Below the pieces are notes generated by a model. The model worked only from the letters and a program-made list of their open reading frames with translations, ran no database searches and was not told the origin of the DNA. DNA of 64,000 nucleotides from Mercurialis annua (lineage: Eukaryota > Streptophyta > Magnoliopsida > Malpighiales > Euphorbiaceae). The translations under genes were made by a program, and so were the position numbers. Position 1 is the first letter of the stretch. The number at the start of each line of letters is the position of its first letter. This document shows positions 11,678-25,300 of this stretch, piece after piece. The DNA lies in NCBI RefSeq assembly GCF_937616625.2, contig NC_065572.1:43303653-43367652 (forward strand). The letters run 5' to 3'.

Positions 11678-14600
11678 CTAAAAATGTGAAATGTTTGGTT
11701 TAAATTGCTAAAAAGGTGAAACGCTTTGATTTGTTTCGTAACGTTTGTAAATATTTGGCCTAAATTGCTAAAAAGGTGAAACGCTTGGTTTTGTTCCGTA
11801 ACGTTTGTAAACGTTTGGCTTAACTCGCTAAAAATGTGAAACGTTTGGATTTGTTTCGTAACGTCTTAAACGTTTGGTTTTGTTTCGTATGGTTTGTAAA
11901 CGTTTGGCTTAAATCGCTAAAAATATGAAACGTTTGAATTTATGTCGTAACGTTTGTAAACGTTTGGCAATAAGTCGCTAAGATGGTGAAACGGTTGGAT
12001 TTGTTTCGTAACGTTTGTAAATGTTTGGCTTAAATTTCTAAAAAGGTGAAATGTTTGGATTTGTTTCAAAACGTTTACTAACGTTTGACTTAAATTGCTG
12101 AAAAGGTGAAACGCTTGGATTTGTTTCGTAATGTTTGTAAACGTTTTGCTTAAATCGCTAAAAAGGTGAAACATTTGAATTTGTTTCATACGCTTGTAAA
12201 CGTTTGGCTTAAACCGCTAAAAATGTGAAATGTTTGGTTTTGTTTCATAACGTTTGTAAACATTTGGCTTAAATTAGTAAAAAGGTGAAACACTTGGATT
12301 TGTTTCGTAACGTTTGTAAACGTATGGCTTAAATCACTAAAAAGGTGAAAATTTTGTATTTGTTACGTAATCTTTGTAAACGTTTGGCTTAAATCTAAAA
12401 AGGTGAAACTTTTGGATTTGTTTCATACGTTTGTAAACGTTTGGCTTAAATCGTTGAAACGGTGAAATGTTTGGATTTGTTTCGTAACGTTTGTAAATGT
12501 TTTGCTTAAATTGCTAAAAAGGTGAAACGCTTGGATTTGTTTCGTAACGCGTGTAAACATTTGGCTTAAATTGCTAAAAAGGAGAAACACTTGGATTTAT
12601 TTCGTAACGTTTGGCTTAAATTGCTAAAAATGTGAAAACTTTGGATTTGTTTCGTAACCTTTGTAAACGTTTTTCTTAAATCGCAAAAAAGGTGAAACGT
12701 TTGGATTTGTTTCGTAACGTTTGTAAACGTTTGGTTTAAATTGCTAAAAACGTTAAACGCTTAGATTTTTTTCTTGACGTTTGGCAAAAACTGCTAAAAA
12801 GTTGAAACCCTTGGATTTGTTTCGTAACGTTTGTAAACATTTGCCTTAAATTGCTAAAAAGGTGAAAAATTTGGATTTGTTTCGAAACCTTTGTAAACGT
12901 TTGGCTTATATCGCTAAAAAGGTGAAACATTTGGATTTGTTTCATACGTTTGTAAACGTTTGGCTTAAATCACTAAAAAGGTGAAATGCTTAGATTTGTT
13001 TCGTAACGTTTGCAAACGTTTGGCTTAAATTGCTAAAAAGGGGAAACGCTTGGATTTGTTTTGTAACGTTTATTAAAGTTTGATTTAAATTGCTCAAAAG
13101 GTGAAATGCTTGGATTTTTTTTTATAATGTTTGCAAACGTTTTGCTTAAATCGCTAAAAAGGTGAAATGTTTAGATTTATTTCGTAACGTTTGTAAACGT
13201 TTGGCTTAAATCGCTAAAAAGGTGAAACGTTTAGATTTATTTCTTAACCTTTGTTAACGTTTGGCTTAAATTGCTAAAAAGGTGAAACGCTTGAATTTGT
13301 TTCGTAACGTTTGTAAACGTTAGGCATAAATTGCTAAAAAGGTGAAATGTGTGGATTTGTTTCGTAACGTTTGTAAACGTTTTGCTTAAATCGCTAAAAA
13401 GGTGAAACGCCTGGATTTGTTTCGTAACCATTGTAAACGTTTGGCTTAAATCGCTAAAAAGGGGATATATTTGGATTTGTTTTGTAACGTTTGTAAACGT
13501 TTGGCTTCAATTGCAAAAAAAGGTGAAAATTTTGGATTTGTTTCGTAACCTTTGTAAACGTTTGGCTTAAATCGCTAAAAAGGGGATACATTAGGATTTG
13601 TTTCATAACGTTTGTAAACGTTTGGCTTCAATTGCTAAAAAAGGTGAAAAATTTGGATTTGTTTTGTGACCTTTGTAAACGTTTGGCTTAAATCGCTAAA
13701 AAGGTGAAATGTTTGGATTTGTTTCGTAATGTTTGTTAACATTTGGCTTAAATCGCTAAAAAGGTGAAACGCTTTGATTTATCTCGTAATGTTGGTAATT
13801 GTTTGGTTTAAATTGCTAAAAAGGTGAAATCCTTGGATTTGTTTCGTAACCATTGTAAACGTTTGGCTTAAATCGCTAAAAAGGGGATATATTTGGATTT
13901 GTTTTGTAACGTTTGTAAACGTTTGGCTTCAATTGCAAAAAAAGGTGAAAATTTTGGATTTGTTTCGTAACCTTTGTAAACGTTTGGCTTAAATCGCTAA
14001 AAAGGGGATACATTAGGATTTGTTTCATAACGTTTGTAAACGTTTGGCTTCAATTGCTAAAAAAGGTGAAAAATTTGGATTTGTTTTGTGACCTTTGTAA
14101 ACGTTTGGCTTAAATCGCTAAAAAGGTGAAATGTTTGGATTTGTTTCGTAATGTTTGTTAACATTTGGCTTAAATCGCTAAAAAGGTGAAACGCTTTGAT
14201 TTATCTCGTAATGTTGGTAATTGTTTGGTTTAAATTGCTAAAAAGGTGAAATCCTTGGATTTGTTTCGTAACGTTTGTAAACGTTTGGCTTAAATCGCTA
14301 AAAAGGTGAAACGTTTTGAATTATTTCGTAATGTTTGTTAACGTTTGGCTTAAATTGCTAAAAAGGTAAAACGCTTGGGTTTGTTTTGTAACGTTTGTAA
14401 GAGTTTGGCATAAATAGCTAAAAAGGTGAAACACTTGGATTTGTTTCGTAACGTTTGTATACGTTTGGCTTAAATCTCTAAAAAGGTGAAACGTTTGGAT
14501 TTGTTTCGTAACGTTTGTAAACGTTTGGCTTAAATCGCTAAAAAGGTGTGACGTTTGGATTTGTTTCGTAACGTTTGTAAACGTTTGGCTTAAATTGGTC

Positions 14601-17600
14601 AAAAGCTGAAAGGCTTGGATTTGTTTCGTAATGTTTGTTCACGCTTGGCTTAAACTGCTAAAAAGGTGAAACGCTTTGATTGGTTTCGTAACGTTTGTAA
14701 ACGTATGGCATAAATTGCTAAAAATGTGAAAAAAATGGATTTGTTTCGTAACCTTTGTAAACGTTTGGCTTAAATCGCTAAAAAAGTGAAACGTTTGAAT
14801 TTGTTTCATACGTTTGTAAACGTTTGGATTAAATCGCTAAAAAGTGAAATGTTTGGATTTGTTTCGTAGCGTTTGTAAATGTTTGGCTTAAATTGCTAAT
14901 AAGGCGAAACGCTTGGAGTTGTTTCCTAAAGTTTATAAACGTTTTGCTTAAATTACTAAAAAGGAGAAAAGATTGGATTTGTTTCGTAACGTTTGTAAAC
15001 ATTTGGCTTAAATTGCAAAAAATGTGAAACGCTTGGTTTTGTTTCGTAATGTTTGTAAACGTTTGGCTTAAATCGATAAAAATGGGAAACGTTTGGATTT
15101 GTTTCGTAACGTTGTAAACGTTTGGTTTTGTTTCGTAACGTTTGTAAACGTTTGGCTTAAATTGCTAAAAAGGTGAAACGCTTGTATTTGTTTCGTAACG
15201 TTGGTAAACGTTTGGCTTAAGTCGCTAAAAAGGTGTCAAGTTTCGTTTTGTTTAGTAACGTTTGTAAAAGTTTGGCTTAAATTGCTATAAAGGTGAAACG
15301 CTTGGACTTGTTGTATAATGTTTGTAAACGTTTGGCTTTGTTTAGAATTGTTTGTAAACGTTTGGCTTAAATCACTAAAAAGGTGAAACGTTTGAATTTG
15401 CTTCATAACGTTTTAAACGTTTGGATTTGTATGGAAACATTTCGATTTGTTTCGTAACATTTGTAAACATTTGGCTTCAATCACTAAAAATGTGAAACGT
15501 TAGGATTTGTTTCGTAACGTTTCTAAACGTTTGGCTTAAATTGCTAAACAAGTGAAACGCTTGGATTTGTTTCGTAAAGTTTGTAAACGTTTGGCTTAAA
15601 TTGCTAAAAAGGTGAAACGCTTTGATTTGTTTGGTAACGTTTGTAAACATTTGGTTTAAATTGCTAAAAAGGTGAAACGCTTGGTTTTGTTTCGTAACGT
15701 TTGTAAACGTTTGGTTTAACTCGCTAAAAATGTGAAACGTTTGAATTTTTTTCGTGATGTTTGTAAACGTTTGGCTTAAATCGCTAAAAATGTGAAACGT
15801 TTGAACTTATTTCGTAACGTTTGTAAACGTTTGGCATAAATCGCTAAAATGAGGAAACGTTTGGATTTGTTTCGTAACGTTTCTAAACGTTTGGCTTAAA
15901 TTGCTAAAAAAGTGAAACGTTTGAATTTGTTTCATACGTTTGTAAACGTTTGGATTAAATCGCTAAAAAGTGAAATGTTTGGATTTGTTTCGTAGCGTTT
16001 GTAAATGTTTGGCTTAAATTGCTAATAAGGCAAAACGCTTGGAGTTGTTTCCTAAAGTTTATAAACGTTTTGCTTAAATTACTAAAAAGGAGAAACGATT
16101 GGATTTGTTTCGTAACGTTTGTAAACATTTGGCTTAAATTGCAAAAAATGTGAAACGCTTGGTTTTGTTTCGTAATGTTTGTAAACGTTTGGCTTAAATC
16201 GATAAAAATGGGAAACGTTTGGATTTGTTTCGTAACGTTGTAAACGTTTGGTTTTGTTTCGTAACGTTTGTAAACGTTTGGCTTAAATTGATAAAAAGGT
16301 GAAACGCTTGTATTTGTTTCGTAACGTTCGTAAACGTTTGGCTTAAGTCGCTAAAAAGGTGTAAAGTTTCGTTTTGTTTAGTAACGTTTGTAAATGTTTG
16401 GCTTAAATTGCTATAAAGGTGAAACGCTTGGACTTGTTTTATAATATTTGTAAACGTTTGGCTTTGTTTAGAAATGTTTGTAAACGTTTGGCTTAAATCA
16501 CTAAAAAGGTGAAACGTTTGAATTTGCTTCATAACGTTTTAAACATTTGGATTTGTTTAGAAACATTTCGATTTGTTTCGTAACATTTGTAAACATTTGG
16601 CTTCAATCACTAAAAATGTGAAACGTTAGGATTTGTTTCGTAACGTTTCTAAGCGTTTGGCTTAAATTGCTAAACAAGTGAAACGCTTGGATTTGTTTCG
16701 TAAAGTTTGTAAACGTTTGGCTTAAATTGCTAAAAAGGTGAAACGCTTTGATTTGTTTGGTAACGTTTGTAAACATTTGGTTTAAATTGCTAAAAAGGTG
16801 AAACGCTTGGTTTTGTTTCGTAACGTTTGTAAACGTTTGGTTTAACTCGCTAAAAATGTGAAACGTTTGAATTTCTTTCGTAATGTTTGTAAACGTTTGG
16901 CTTAAATCGCTAAAAATGTGAAACGTTTGAACTTATTTCGTAACGTTTGTAAACGTTTGGCATAAATCGCTAAAATGAGGAAACGTTTGGATTTGTTTCG
17001 TAACGTTTCTAAACGTTTGGCTTAAATTTCTAAACATTTCGATTTGTTTCGTAACTTTTGTAAACATTTGGTTTAAATTGCTAAAAAGGTGAAACGCTTG
17101 GTTTTGTTTCGTAACGTTTGTAAACGTTTGGCTTAACTTTCTAAAAATGTGAAACGTTTGAATTTCTTTCGTAATGTTTGTAAACGTTTGGCTTAAATCG
17201 CTAAAAATGTGAAACGTTTGAATTTATTTCGTAACGTTTGTAAACGTTTGGCTTAAATCGCTAAAAAGGTGTAACATTTGGATTTGTTTCGTAACGTTTG
17301 TAAACGTTTGGCTTAAATTGTTTAAAAGCTGAAAGGCTTGGATTTGTTTCGTAATGTTTGTTCACGCTTGGCTTAAACTGGTAAAAAGGTGAAACGCTTT
17401 GATTGGTTTCGTAATGTTTGTACACGTATGGCATAAATTGCTAAAAATGTGAAAAAAATGGATTTGTTTCGTAACCTTTGTAAACGTTTGGCTTAAATCG
17501 CTAAAAAAGTGAAACGTTTGAATTTGTTTCATACGTTTGTAAACGTTTGGATTAAATCGCTAAAAAAGTGAAATGTTTGGATTTGTTTCGTAGCGTTTGT

Positions 17601-18566
17601 AAATGTTTGGCTTAAATTGCTAAAAAGGCGAAACGCTTGGAGTTGTTTCCTTAAGTTTATAAACGTTTTGCTTAAATTACTAAAAAGGAGAAACGATTGG
17701 ATTTGTTTCGTAACGTTTGTAAACATTTGGCTTAAATTGCAAAAAATGTGAAACGCTTGGTTTTGTTTCGTAATGTTTGTAAACGTTTGGCTTAAATCGA
17801 TAAAAATGGGAAACGTTTGGATTTGTTTCGTAACGTTGTAAACGTTTGGCTTAAATCGCTAAAAAGGTGAAACGTTTGAATTTGCTTCATAACGTTTTAA
17901 ACGTTTGGATTTGTTTGGAAACATTTCGATTTGTTTCGTAACATTTGTAAACGTTTGGCTTCAATCACTAAAAATGTGAAACGTTAGGATTTGTTTCGTA
18001 ACGTTTCTAAACGTTTGGCTTAAATTGCTAAACAAGTGAAACGCTTGGATTTGTTTCGTAAAGTTTGTAAACGTTTGGCTTAAATGGCTAAAAAGGTGAA
18101 ACGCTTTGATTTGTTTCGTAACGTTTGTAAACATTTGGTTTAAATTGCTAAAAAGGTGAAGCGCTTGGTTTTGTTTCGTAACGTTTGTAAACGTTTGGCT
18201 TAACTCGCTAAAAATGTGAAACGTTTGAATTTCTTTCGTAATGTTTGTAAACGTTTGGCTTAAATCGCTAAAAATGTGAACCGTTTGAATTTATTTCGTA
18301 ACTTTTGTAATCGTTTGGCATAAATCGCTAAAATGGGGAAACGTTTGGATTTGTTTCGTAGCGTTTGTAAACGTTTGGCTTAAATTTCTAAAAAGGTGAA
18401 ATGTTTGGAATTGTTTCGTAATGTTTATTAACGTTTGACTTAAATTGCTAAAAAGGTGAAACGCTTGGATTTGTTTCGTAATGTTTGTAAACGCTTTGCT
18501 TAAATCGCTAAAAAGGTGAAACATTTGAATTTGTTTCATACGCTTGTAAACGTTTGGCTTAAACCG
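11678..18566. repeat. Higher-order repeat copy enlarged to 6.89 kb
   Basis: Landmark to landmark is 6,889 bp. Extra length comes from a 422-bp direct duplication (13425-14268) and repeated copies of the segment that contains the short-monomer marker: this marker occurs near 15109, 16237 and 17836 instead of once. It is the most rearranged copy in the left block. Confidence 0.75.
13425..14268. repeat. 422-bp direct duplication
   Basis: 13425-13846 and 13847-14268 are adjacent and, on reading, essentially identical. They share private variants such as TTTTGTGACC and GGGGATATATTTGG. The same stretch is single in the copies at about 3.7, 9.5, 20.3 and 24.1 kb, so the duplication is local and young. 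Confidence 0.9.
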
Positions 18567-21500
18567 CTAAAATTGAGAAATGTTTGGATTAAATTGATAA
18601 AAAGGTAAAACGCTTTGATTTGTTTCGTAACGTTTGTAAACATTTGGCCTAAATTGCTAAAAAGGTGAAACGCTTGGTTTTGTTCCGTAATGTTTGTAAA
18701 CGTTTGGCTTAACTCGCTAAAAATGTGAAACGTTTGGATTTGTTTCGTAACGTCTTAAACGTTTGGTTTTGTTTCGAAAGGTTTGTAAACGTTTGGCTTA
18801 AATCGCTAAAAATATAAAACGTTTGAATTTATGTCGTAACGTTTGTAAACGTTTGGCATAAGTCGCTAAGATGATGGAACGATTGGATTTGTTTCGTAAC
18901 GTTTGTAAATGTTTGGCTTAAATTTCTAAAAAGGTGAAATGTTTGGATTTGTTTCATAACGTTTACTAACGTTTGACTTAAATTGCTAAAAAGGTGAAAC
19001 GCTTGGATTTCTTTCGTAATGTTTGTAAACGTTTTGCTTAAATCGCTGAAAAGGTGAAACGTTTGGATTTGTTTCATACGCTTGTAAACGTTTGGCTTAA
19101 ACCGCTAAAAAGGTGAAATGTTTCGTTTTTTTTCGTAACGTTTGTAAACATTTGGCTTAAATTGGTAAAAAGGTGAAACTCTTGGATTTGTTTCGTAACG
19201 TTTGTAAACGTTTGGCTTAAATTGCTAAAAAGGTGAAAACTTTGGATTTGGTTCGTAATCTTTGTAAACGTTTGGCTTAAATCTAAAAAGGTGAAACTTT
19301 TGGATTTGTTTCATACGTTTGTAAACGTTTGGCTTAAATCGTTAAAACGGTGAAATGTTTGGATTTGTTTCCTAACGTTTGTAAACGTTTGGCTTAAATT
19401 GCTAAAAAGGTGAAACACTTGGATTTGTTTCGTAACGCGTGTAAACATTTGGCTTAAATTGCTAAAAAGGAGACACTTGGATTTATTTCGTAACGTTTGG
19501 CTTAAATTGCTAAAAATGTGAAAACTTTGGATTTGTTTCGTAACCTTTGTAAACGTTTTTCTTAAATCGCAAAAAAGGTGAAACGTTTGGATTTGTTTCG
19601 TAACGTTTGTAAACGTTTGGTTTAAATTGCTAAAAATGTTAAACGCTTGGATTTTTTTCTTGACGTTTGGCAAAAATTGCTAAAAAGGTGAAACCCTTGG
19701 ATTTGTTTCGTAACGTTTGTAAACATTTGCCTTAAATTGCTAAAAAGGTGAAAAATTTGGATTTGTTTCGTAACCTTTGTAAACGTTTGGCTTATATCGC
19801 TAAAAAGGTGAAACATCTGGATTTGTTTCATACGTTTGTAAACGTTTGGCTTAAATCGCTAAAAAGGTGAAATGCTTAGATTTGTTTCGTAACGTTTGTA
19901 AACGTTTGGCTTAAATTGCTAAAAAGGGAAAAAACTTGGATTTGTTTTGTAACGTTTATTAAAGTTTGATTTAAATTGCTAAAAAGGTGAAACGCATGGA
20001 TTTTTTTCATAATGTTTGCAAACGTTTTGCTTAAATCGCTAAAAAGGTGAAATGTTTAGATTTATTTCGTAACGTTTGTAAACGTTTGGCTTAAATCGCT
20101 AAAAAGGTGATACGTTTAGATTTATTTCTTAACGTTTGTTAACGTTTGTCTTAAATTGCTAAAATGGTGAAACGCTTGAATTTGTTTCGTAACGTTTGTA
20201 AACGTTAGGCATAAATCGCTAAAAAGGTGAAATGTGTGGATTTGTTTCGTAACGTTTGTAAACGTTTTGCTTAAATCGCTAAAAAGGTGAAACGCCTGGA
20301 TTTGTTTCGTAACCATTGTAAACGTTTGGCTTAAATCGCTAAAAAGGGGATATATTTGGATTTGTTTCGTAACGTTTGTAAACGTTTGGCTTCAATTGCA
20401 AAAAAAGGTGAAAATTTTGGATTTGTTTCGTAACCTTTGTAAACGTTTGGCTTAAATCGCTAAAAAGGGGATACATTTGGATTTGTTTCATAACGTTTGT
20501 AAACGTTTGGCTTCAATTGCTAAAAAAGGTGAAAAATTTGGATTTGTTTTGTAACCTTTGTAAACGTTTGGCTTAAATCGCTAAAAAGGTGAAATGTTTG
20601 GATTTGTTTCGTAATGTTTGTTAACATTTGGCTTAAATCGCTAAAAAGGTTAAACGCTTTGATTTATCTCGTAATGTTGGTAATTGTTTGGTTTAAATTG
20701 CTAAAAAGGTGAAATCCTTGGATTTGTTTCGTAACGTTTGTAAACGTTTGGCTTAAATCGCTAAAAAGGTGAAACGTTTTGAATTATTTCGTAACGTTTG
20801 TTAACGTTTGGCTTAAATTGATAAAAAGGTGAAACGCTTGGGTTTGTTTCGTAACGTTTGTAGGAGTTTGGCATAAATAGCTAAAAAGGTGAAACACTTG
20901 GATTTGTTTCGTAACGTTTGTATACGTTTGGCTTAAATCTCTAAAAAGGTGAAACGTTTGGATTTGTTTCGTAACGTTTGTAAACGTTTGGCTTAAATCG
21001 CTAAAAAGGTGTAACGTTTGGATTTGTTTCGTAACGTTTGTAAACGTTTGGCTTAAATTGGTCAAAAGCTGAAAGGCTTGGATTTGTTTCGTAATGTTTG
21101 TTCAAGCTTGGCTTAAACTGCTAAAAAGGTGAAACGCTTTGATTGGTTTCGTAGCGTTTGTAAACGTATGGCATAAATTGCTAAAAATGTGAAAAAAAAT
21201 GGATTTGTTTCGTAACCTTTGTAAACGTTTGGCTTAAATCGCTAAAAAAGTGAAACGTTTGAATTTGTTTCTTACGTTTGTAAACGTTTGGATTAAATCG
21301 CTAAAAAGTGAAATGTTTGGATTTGTTTCGTAGCGTTTGTAAATGTTTGGCTTAAATTGCTAATAAGGCGAAACGCTTGGAGTTGTTTCCTAAAGTTTAT
21401 AAACGTTTTGCTTAAATTACTAAAAAGGAGAAACGATTGGATTTGTTTCGTAACGTTTGTAAACATTTGGCTTAAATTGCAAAAAATGTGAAACGCTTGG

Positions 21501-22326
21501 TTTTGTTTCGTAATGTTTGTAAACGTTTGGCTTAAATCGATAAAAATGGGAAACGTTTGCATTTGTTTCGTAACGTTGTAAACGTTTGGCTTAAATCGCT
21601 AAAAAGGTGAAACGTTTGAATTTGCTTCATAACATTTTAAACGTTTGGATTTGTTTGGAAACATTTCGATTTGTTTCGTAACATTTTTAAACGTTTGGCT
21701 TCAATCACTAAAAATGTGAAACGTTAGGATTTGTTTCGTAACGTTTCTAAACGTTTGGCTTAAATTGCTAAACAAGTGAAACGCTTGGATTTGTTTCGTA
21801 AAGTTTGTAAACGTTTGGCTTAAATGGCTAAAAAGGTGAAACGCTTTGATTTGTTTCGTAACGTTTGTAAACATTTGGTTGAAATTGCTAAAAAGGTGAA
21901 ACGCTTGGTTTTGTTTCGTAACGTTTGTAAACGTTTGGCTTAACTCGCTAAAAATGTGAAACGTTTGAATTTCTTTCGTAATGTTTGTAAACGTTTGGCT
22001 TAAATCGCTAAAAATGTGAACCGTTTGAATTTATTTCGTAACTTTTGTAAACGTTTGGCATAAATCGCTAAAATGGGGAAACGTTTGGATTTGTTTCGAA
22101 ACGTTTGGATTAGTTTCGTAGCGTTTGTAAACGTTTGGCTTAAATTTCTAAAAAGGTGAAATGTTTGGAATTGTTTCGTAATGTTTATTAACGTTTGACT
22201 TAAATTGCTAAAAAGGTGAAACGCTTGGATTTGTTTCGTAATGTTTGTAAACGTTTTGCTTAAATCGCTAAAAAGTTGAAACATTTGAATTTGTTTCATA
22301 CGCTTGTAAACGTTTGGCTTAAACCG
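18567..22326. repeat. Higher-order repeat copy, basic 3.76-kb form
   Basis: 3,760 bp between landmarks. It is closely similar to the following copy: blocks at 18829, 19311, 19622, 20122 and 20784 recur at 22589, 23071, 23382, 23882 and 24544, each exactly 3,760 bp downstream. Such constant spacing over several kb means almost no indels since duplication. Confidence 0.85.
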
Positions 22327-25300
22327 CTAAAAATGAGAAATGTTTGGTTTAAATTGATAAAAAGGTAAAACGCTTTGATTTGTTTCGTAACGTTTGTAAA
22401 CATTTGGCCTAAATTGCTAAAAAGGTGAAACGCTTGGTTTTGTTCCGTAATGTTTGTAAACGTTTGGCTTAACTCGCTAAAAATGTGAAACGTTTGGATT
22501 TGTTTCGTAACATCTTAAACGTTTGGTTTTGTTTCGTAAGGTTTGTAAACGTTTGGCTTAAATCGCTAAAAATATAAAACGTTTGAATTTATGTCGTAAC
22601 GTTTGTAAACGTTTGGCATAAGTCGCTAAGATGATGGAACGGTTGGATTTGTTTCGTAACGTTTGTAAATGTTTGGCTTAAATTTCTAAAAAGGTGAAAT
22701 GTTTGGATTTGTTTCATAACGTTTACTAACGTTTGACTTAAATTGCTAAAAAGGTGAAACGCTTGGATTTCTTTCGTAATGTTTGTAAACGTTTTGCTTA
22801 AATCGCTGAAAAGGTGAAACGTTTGGATTTGTTTCATACGCTTGTAAACGTTTGGCTTAAACCGCTAAAAAGGTGAAATGTTTCGTTTTTTTTCGTAACG
22901 TTTGTAAACATTTGGCTTAAATTGGTAAAAAGGTGAAACTCTTGGATTTGTTTCGTAACGTTTGTAAACGTTTGGCTTAAATTGCTAAAAAGGTGAAAAC
23001 TTTGGATTTGGTTCGTAATCTTTGTAAACGTTTGGCTTAAATCTAAAAAGGTGAAACTTTTGGATTTGTTTCATACGTTTGTAAACGTTTGGCTTAAATC
23101 GTTAAAACGGTGAAATGTTTGGATTTGTTTCGTAACGTTTGTAAACGTTTGGCTTAAATTGCTAAAAAGGTGAAACACTTGGATTTGTTTCGTAACGCGT
23201 GTAAACATTTGGCTTAAATTACTAAAAAGGAGACACTTGGATTTATTTCGTAACGTTTGGCTTAAATTGCTAAAAATGTGAAAACTTTGGATTTGTTTCG
23301 TAACCTTTGTAAACGTTTTTCTTAAATCGCAAAAAAGGTGAAACGTTTGGATTTGTTTCGTAACGTTTGTAAACGTTTGGTTTAAATTGCTAAAAACGTT
23401 AAACGCTTGGATTTTTTTCTTGACGTTTGGCAAAAATTGCTAAAAAGGTGAAACCCTTGGATTTGTTTCGTAACGTTTGTAAACATTTGCCTTAAATTGC
23501 TAAAAAGGTGAAAAATTTGGATTTGTTTCGTAACCTTTGTAAACGTTTGGCTTATATCGCTAAAAAGGTGAAACATCTGGATTTGTTTCATACGTTTGTA
23601 AACGTTTGGCTTAAATCGCTAAAAAGGTGAAATGCTTAGATTTGTTTCGTAACGTTTGTAAACGTTTGGCTTAAATTGCTAAAAAGGGAAAAAACTTGGA
23701 TTTGTTTTGTAACGTTTATTAAAGTTTGATTTAAATTGCTAAAAAGGTGAAACGCAAGGATTTTTTTCATAATGTTTGCAAACGTTTTGCTTAAATCGCT
23801 AAAAAGGTGAAATGTTTAGATTTATTTCGTAACGTTTGTAAACGTTTGGCTTAAATCGCTAAAAAGGTGATACGTTTAGATTTATTTCTTAACGTTTGTT
23901 AACGTTTGTCTTAAATTGCTAAAATGGTGAAACGCTTGAATTTGTTTCGTAACGTTTGTAAACGTTAGGCATAAATCGCTAAAAAGGTGAAATGTGTGGA
24001 TTTGTTTCGTAACGTTTGTAAACGTTTTGCTTAAATCGCTAAAAAGGTGAAACGCCTGGATTTGTTTCGTAACCATTGTAAACGTTTGGCTTAAATCGCT
24101 AAAAAGGGGATATATTTGGATTTGTTTCGTAACGTTTGTAAACGTTTGGCTTCAATTGCAAAAAAAGGTGAAAATTTTGGATTTGTTTCGTAACCTTTGT
24201 AAACGTTTGGCTTAAATCGCTAAAAAGGGGATACATTTGGATTTGTTTCATAACGTTTGTAAACGTTTGGCTTCAATTGCTAAAAAAGGTGAAAAATTTG
24301 GATTTGTTTTGTAACCTTTGTAAACGTTTGGCTTAAATCGCTAAAAAGGTGAAATGTTTGGATTTGTTTCGTAATGTTTGTTAACATTTGGCTTAAATCG
24401 CTAAAAAGGTTAAACGCTTTGATTTATCTCGTAATGTTGGTAAACGTTTGGTTTAAATTGCTACAAAGGTGAAATCCTTGGATTTGTTTCGTAACGTTTG
24501 TAAACGTTTCACTTAAATCGCTAAAAAGGTGAAACGTTTTGAATTATTTCGTAACGTTTGTTAACGTTTGGCTTAAATTGATAAAAAGGTGAAACGCTTG
24601 GGTTTGTTTTGTAACGTTTGTAGGAGTTTGGCATAAATAGCTAAAAAGGTGAAACACTTGGATTTGTTTCGTAACGTTTGTATACGTTTGGCTTAAATCT
24701 CTAAAAAGGTGAAATGTTTGGATTTGTTTCGTAACGTTTGTAAACGTTTGGCTTAAATCGCTAAAAAGGTGTAACGTTTGGATTTGTTTCGTAACGTTTG
24801 TAAACGTTTGGCTTAAATTGGTCAAAAGCTGAAAGGCTTGGATTTGTTTCGTAATGTTTGTTCACGCTTGGCTTAAACTGCTAAAAAGGTGAAACGCTTT
24901 GATTGGTTTCGTAACGTTTGTAAACGTATGGCATAAATTGCTAAAAATGTGAAAAAAAATGGATTTGTTTCGTAACCTTTGTAAACGTTTGGCTTAAATC
25001 GCTAAAAAAGTGAAACGTTTGAATTTGTTTCTTACGTTTGTAAACGTTTGGATTAAATCGCTAAAAAGTGAAATGTTTGGATTTGTTTCGTAGCGTTTGT
25101 AAATGTTTGGCTTAAATTGCTAATAAGGCGAAACGCTTGGAGTTGTTTCCTAAAGTTTATAAACGTTTTGCTTAAATTACTAAAAAGGAGAAACGATTGG
25201 ATTTGTTTCGTAACGTTTGTAAACATTTGGCTTAAATTGCAAAAAATGTGAAACGCTTGGTTTTGTTTCGTAATGTTTGTAAACGTTTGGCTTAAATCGA

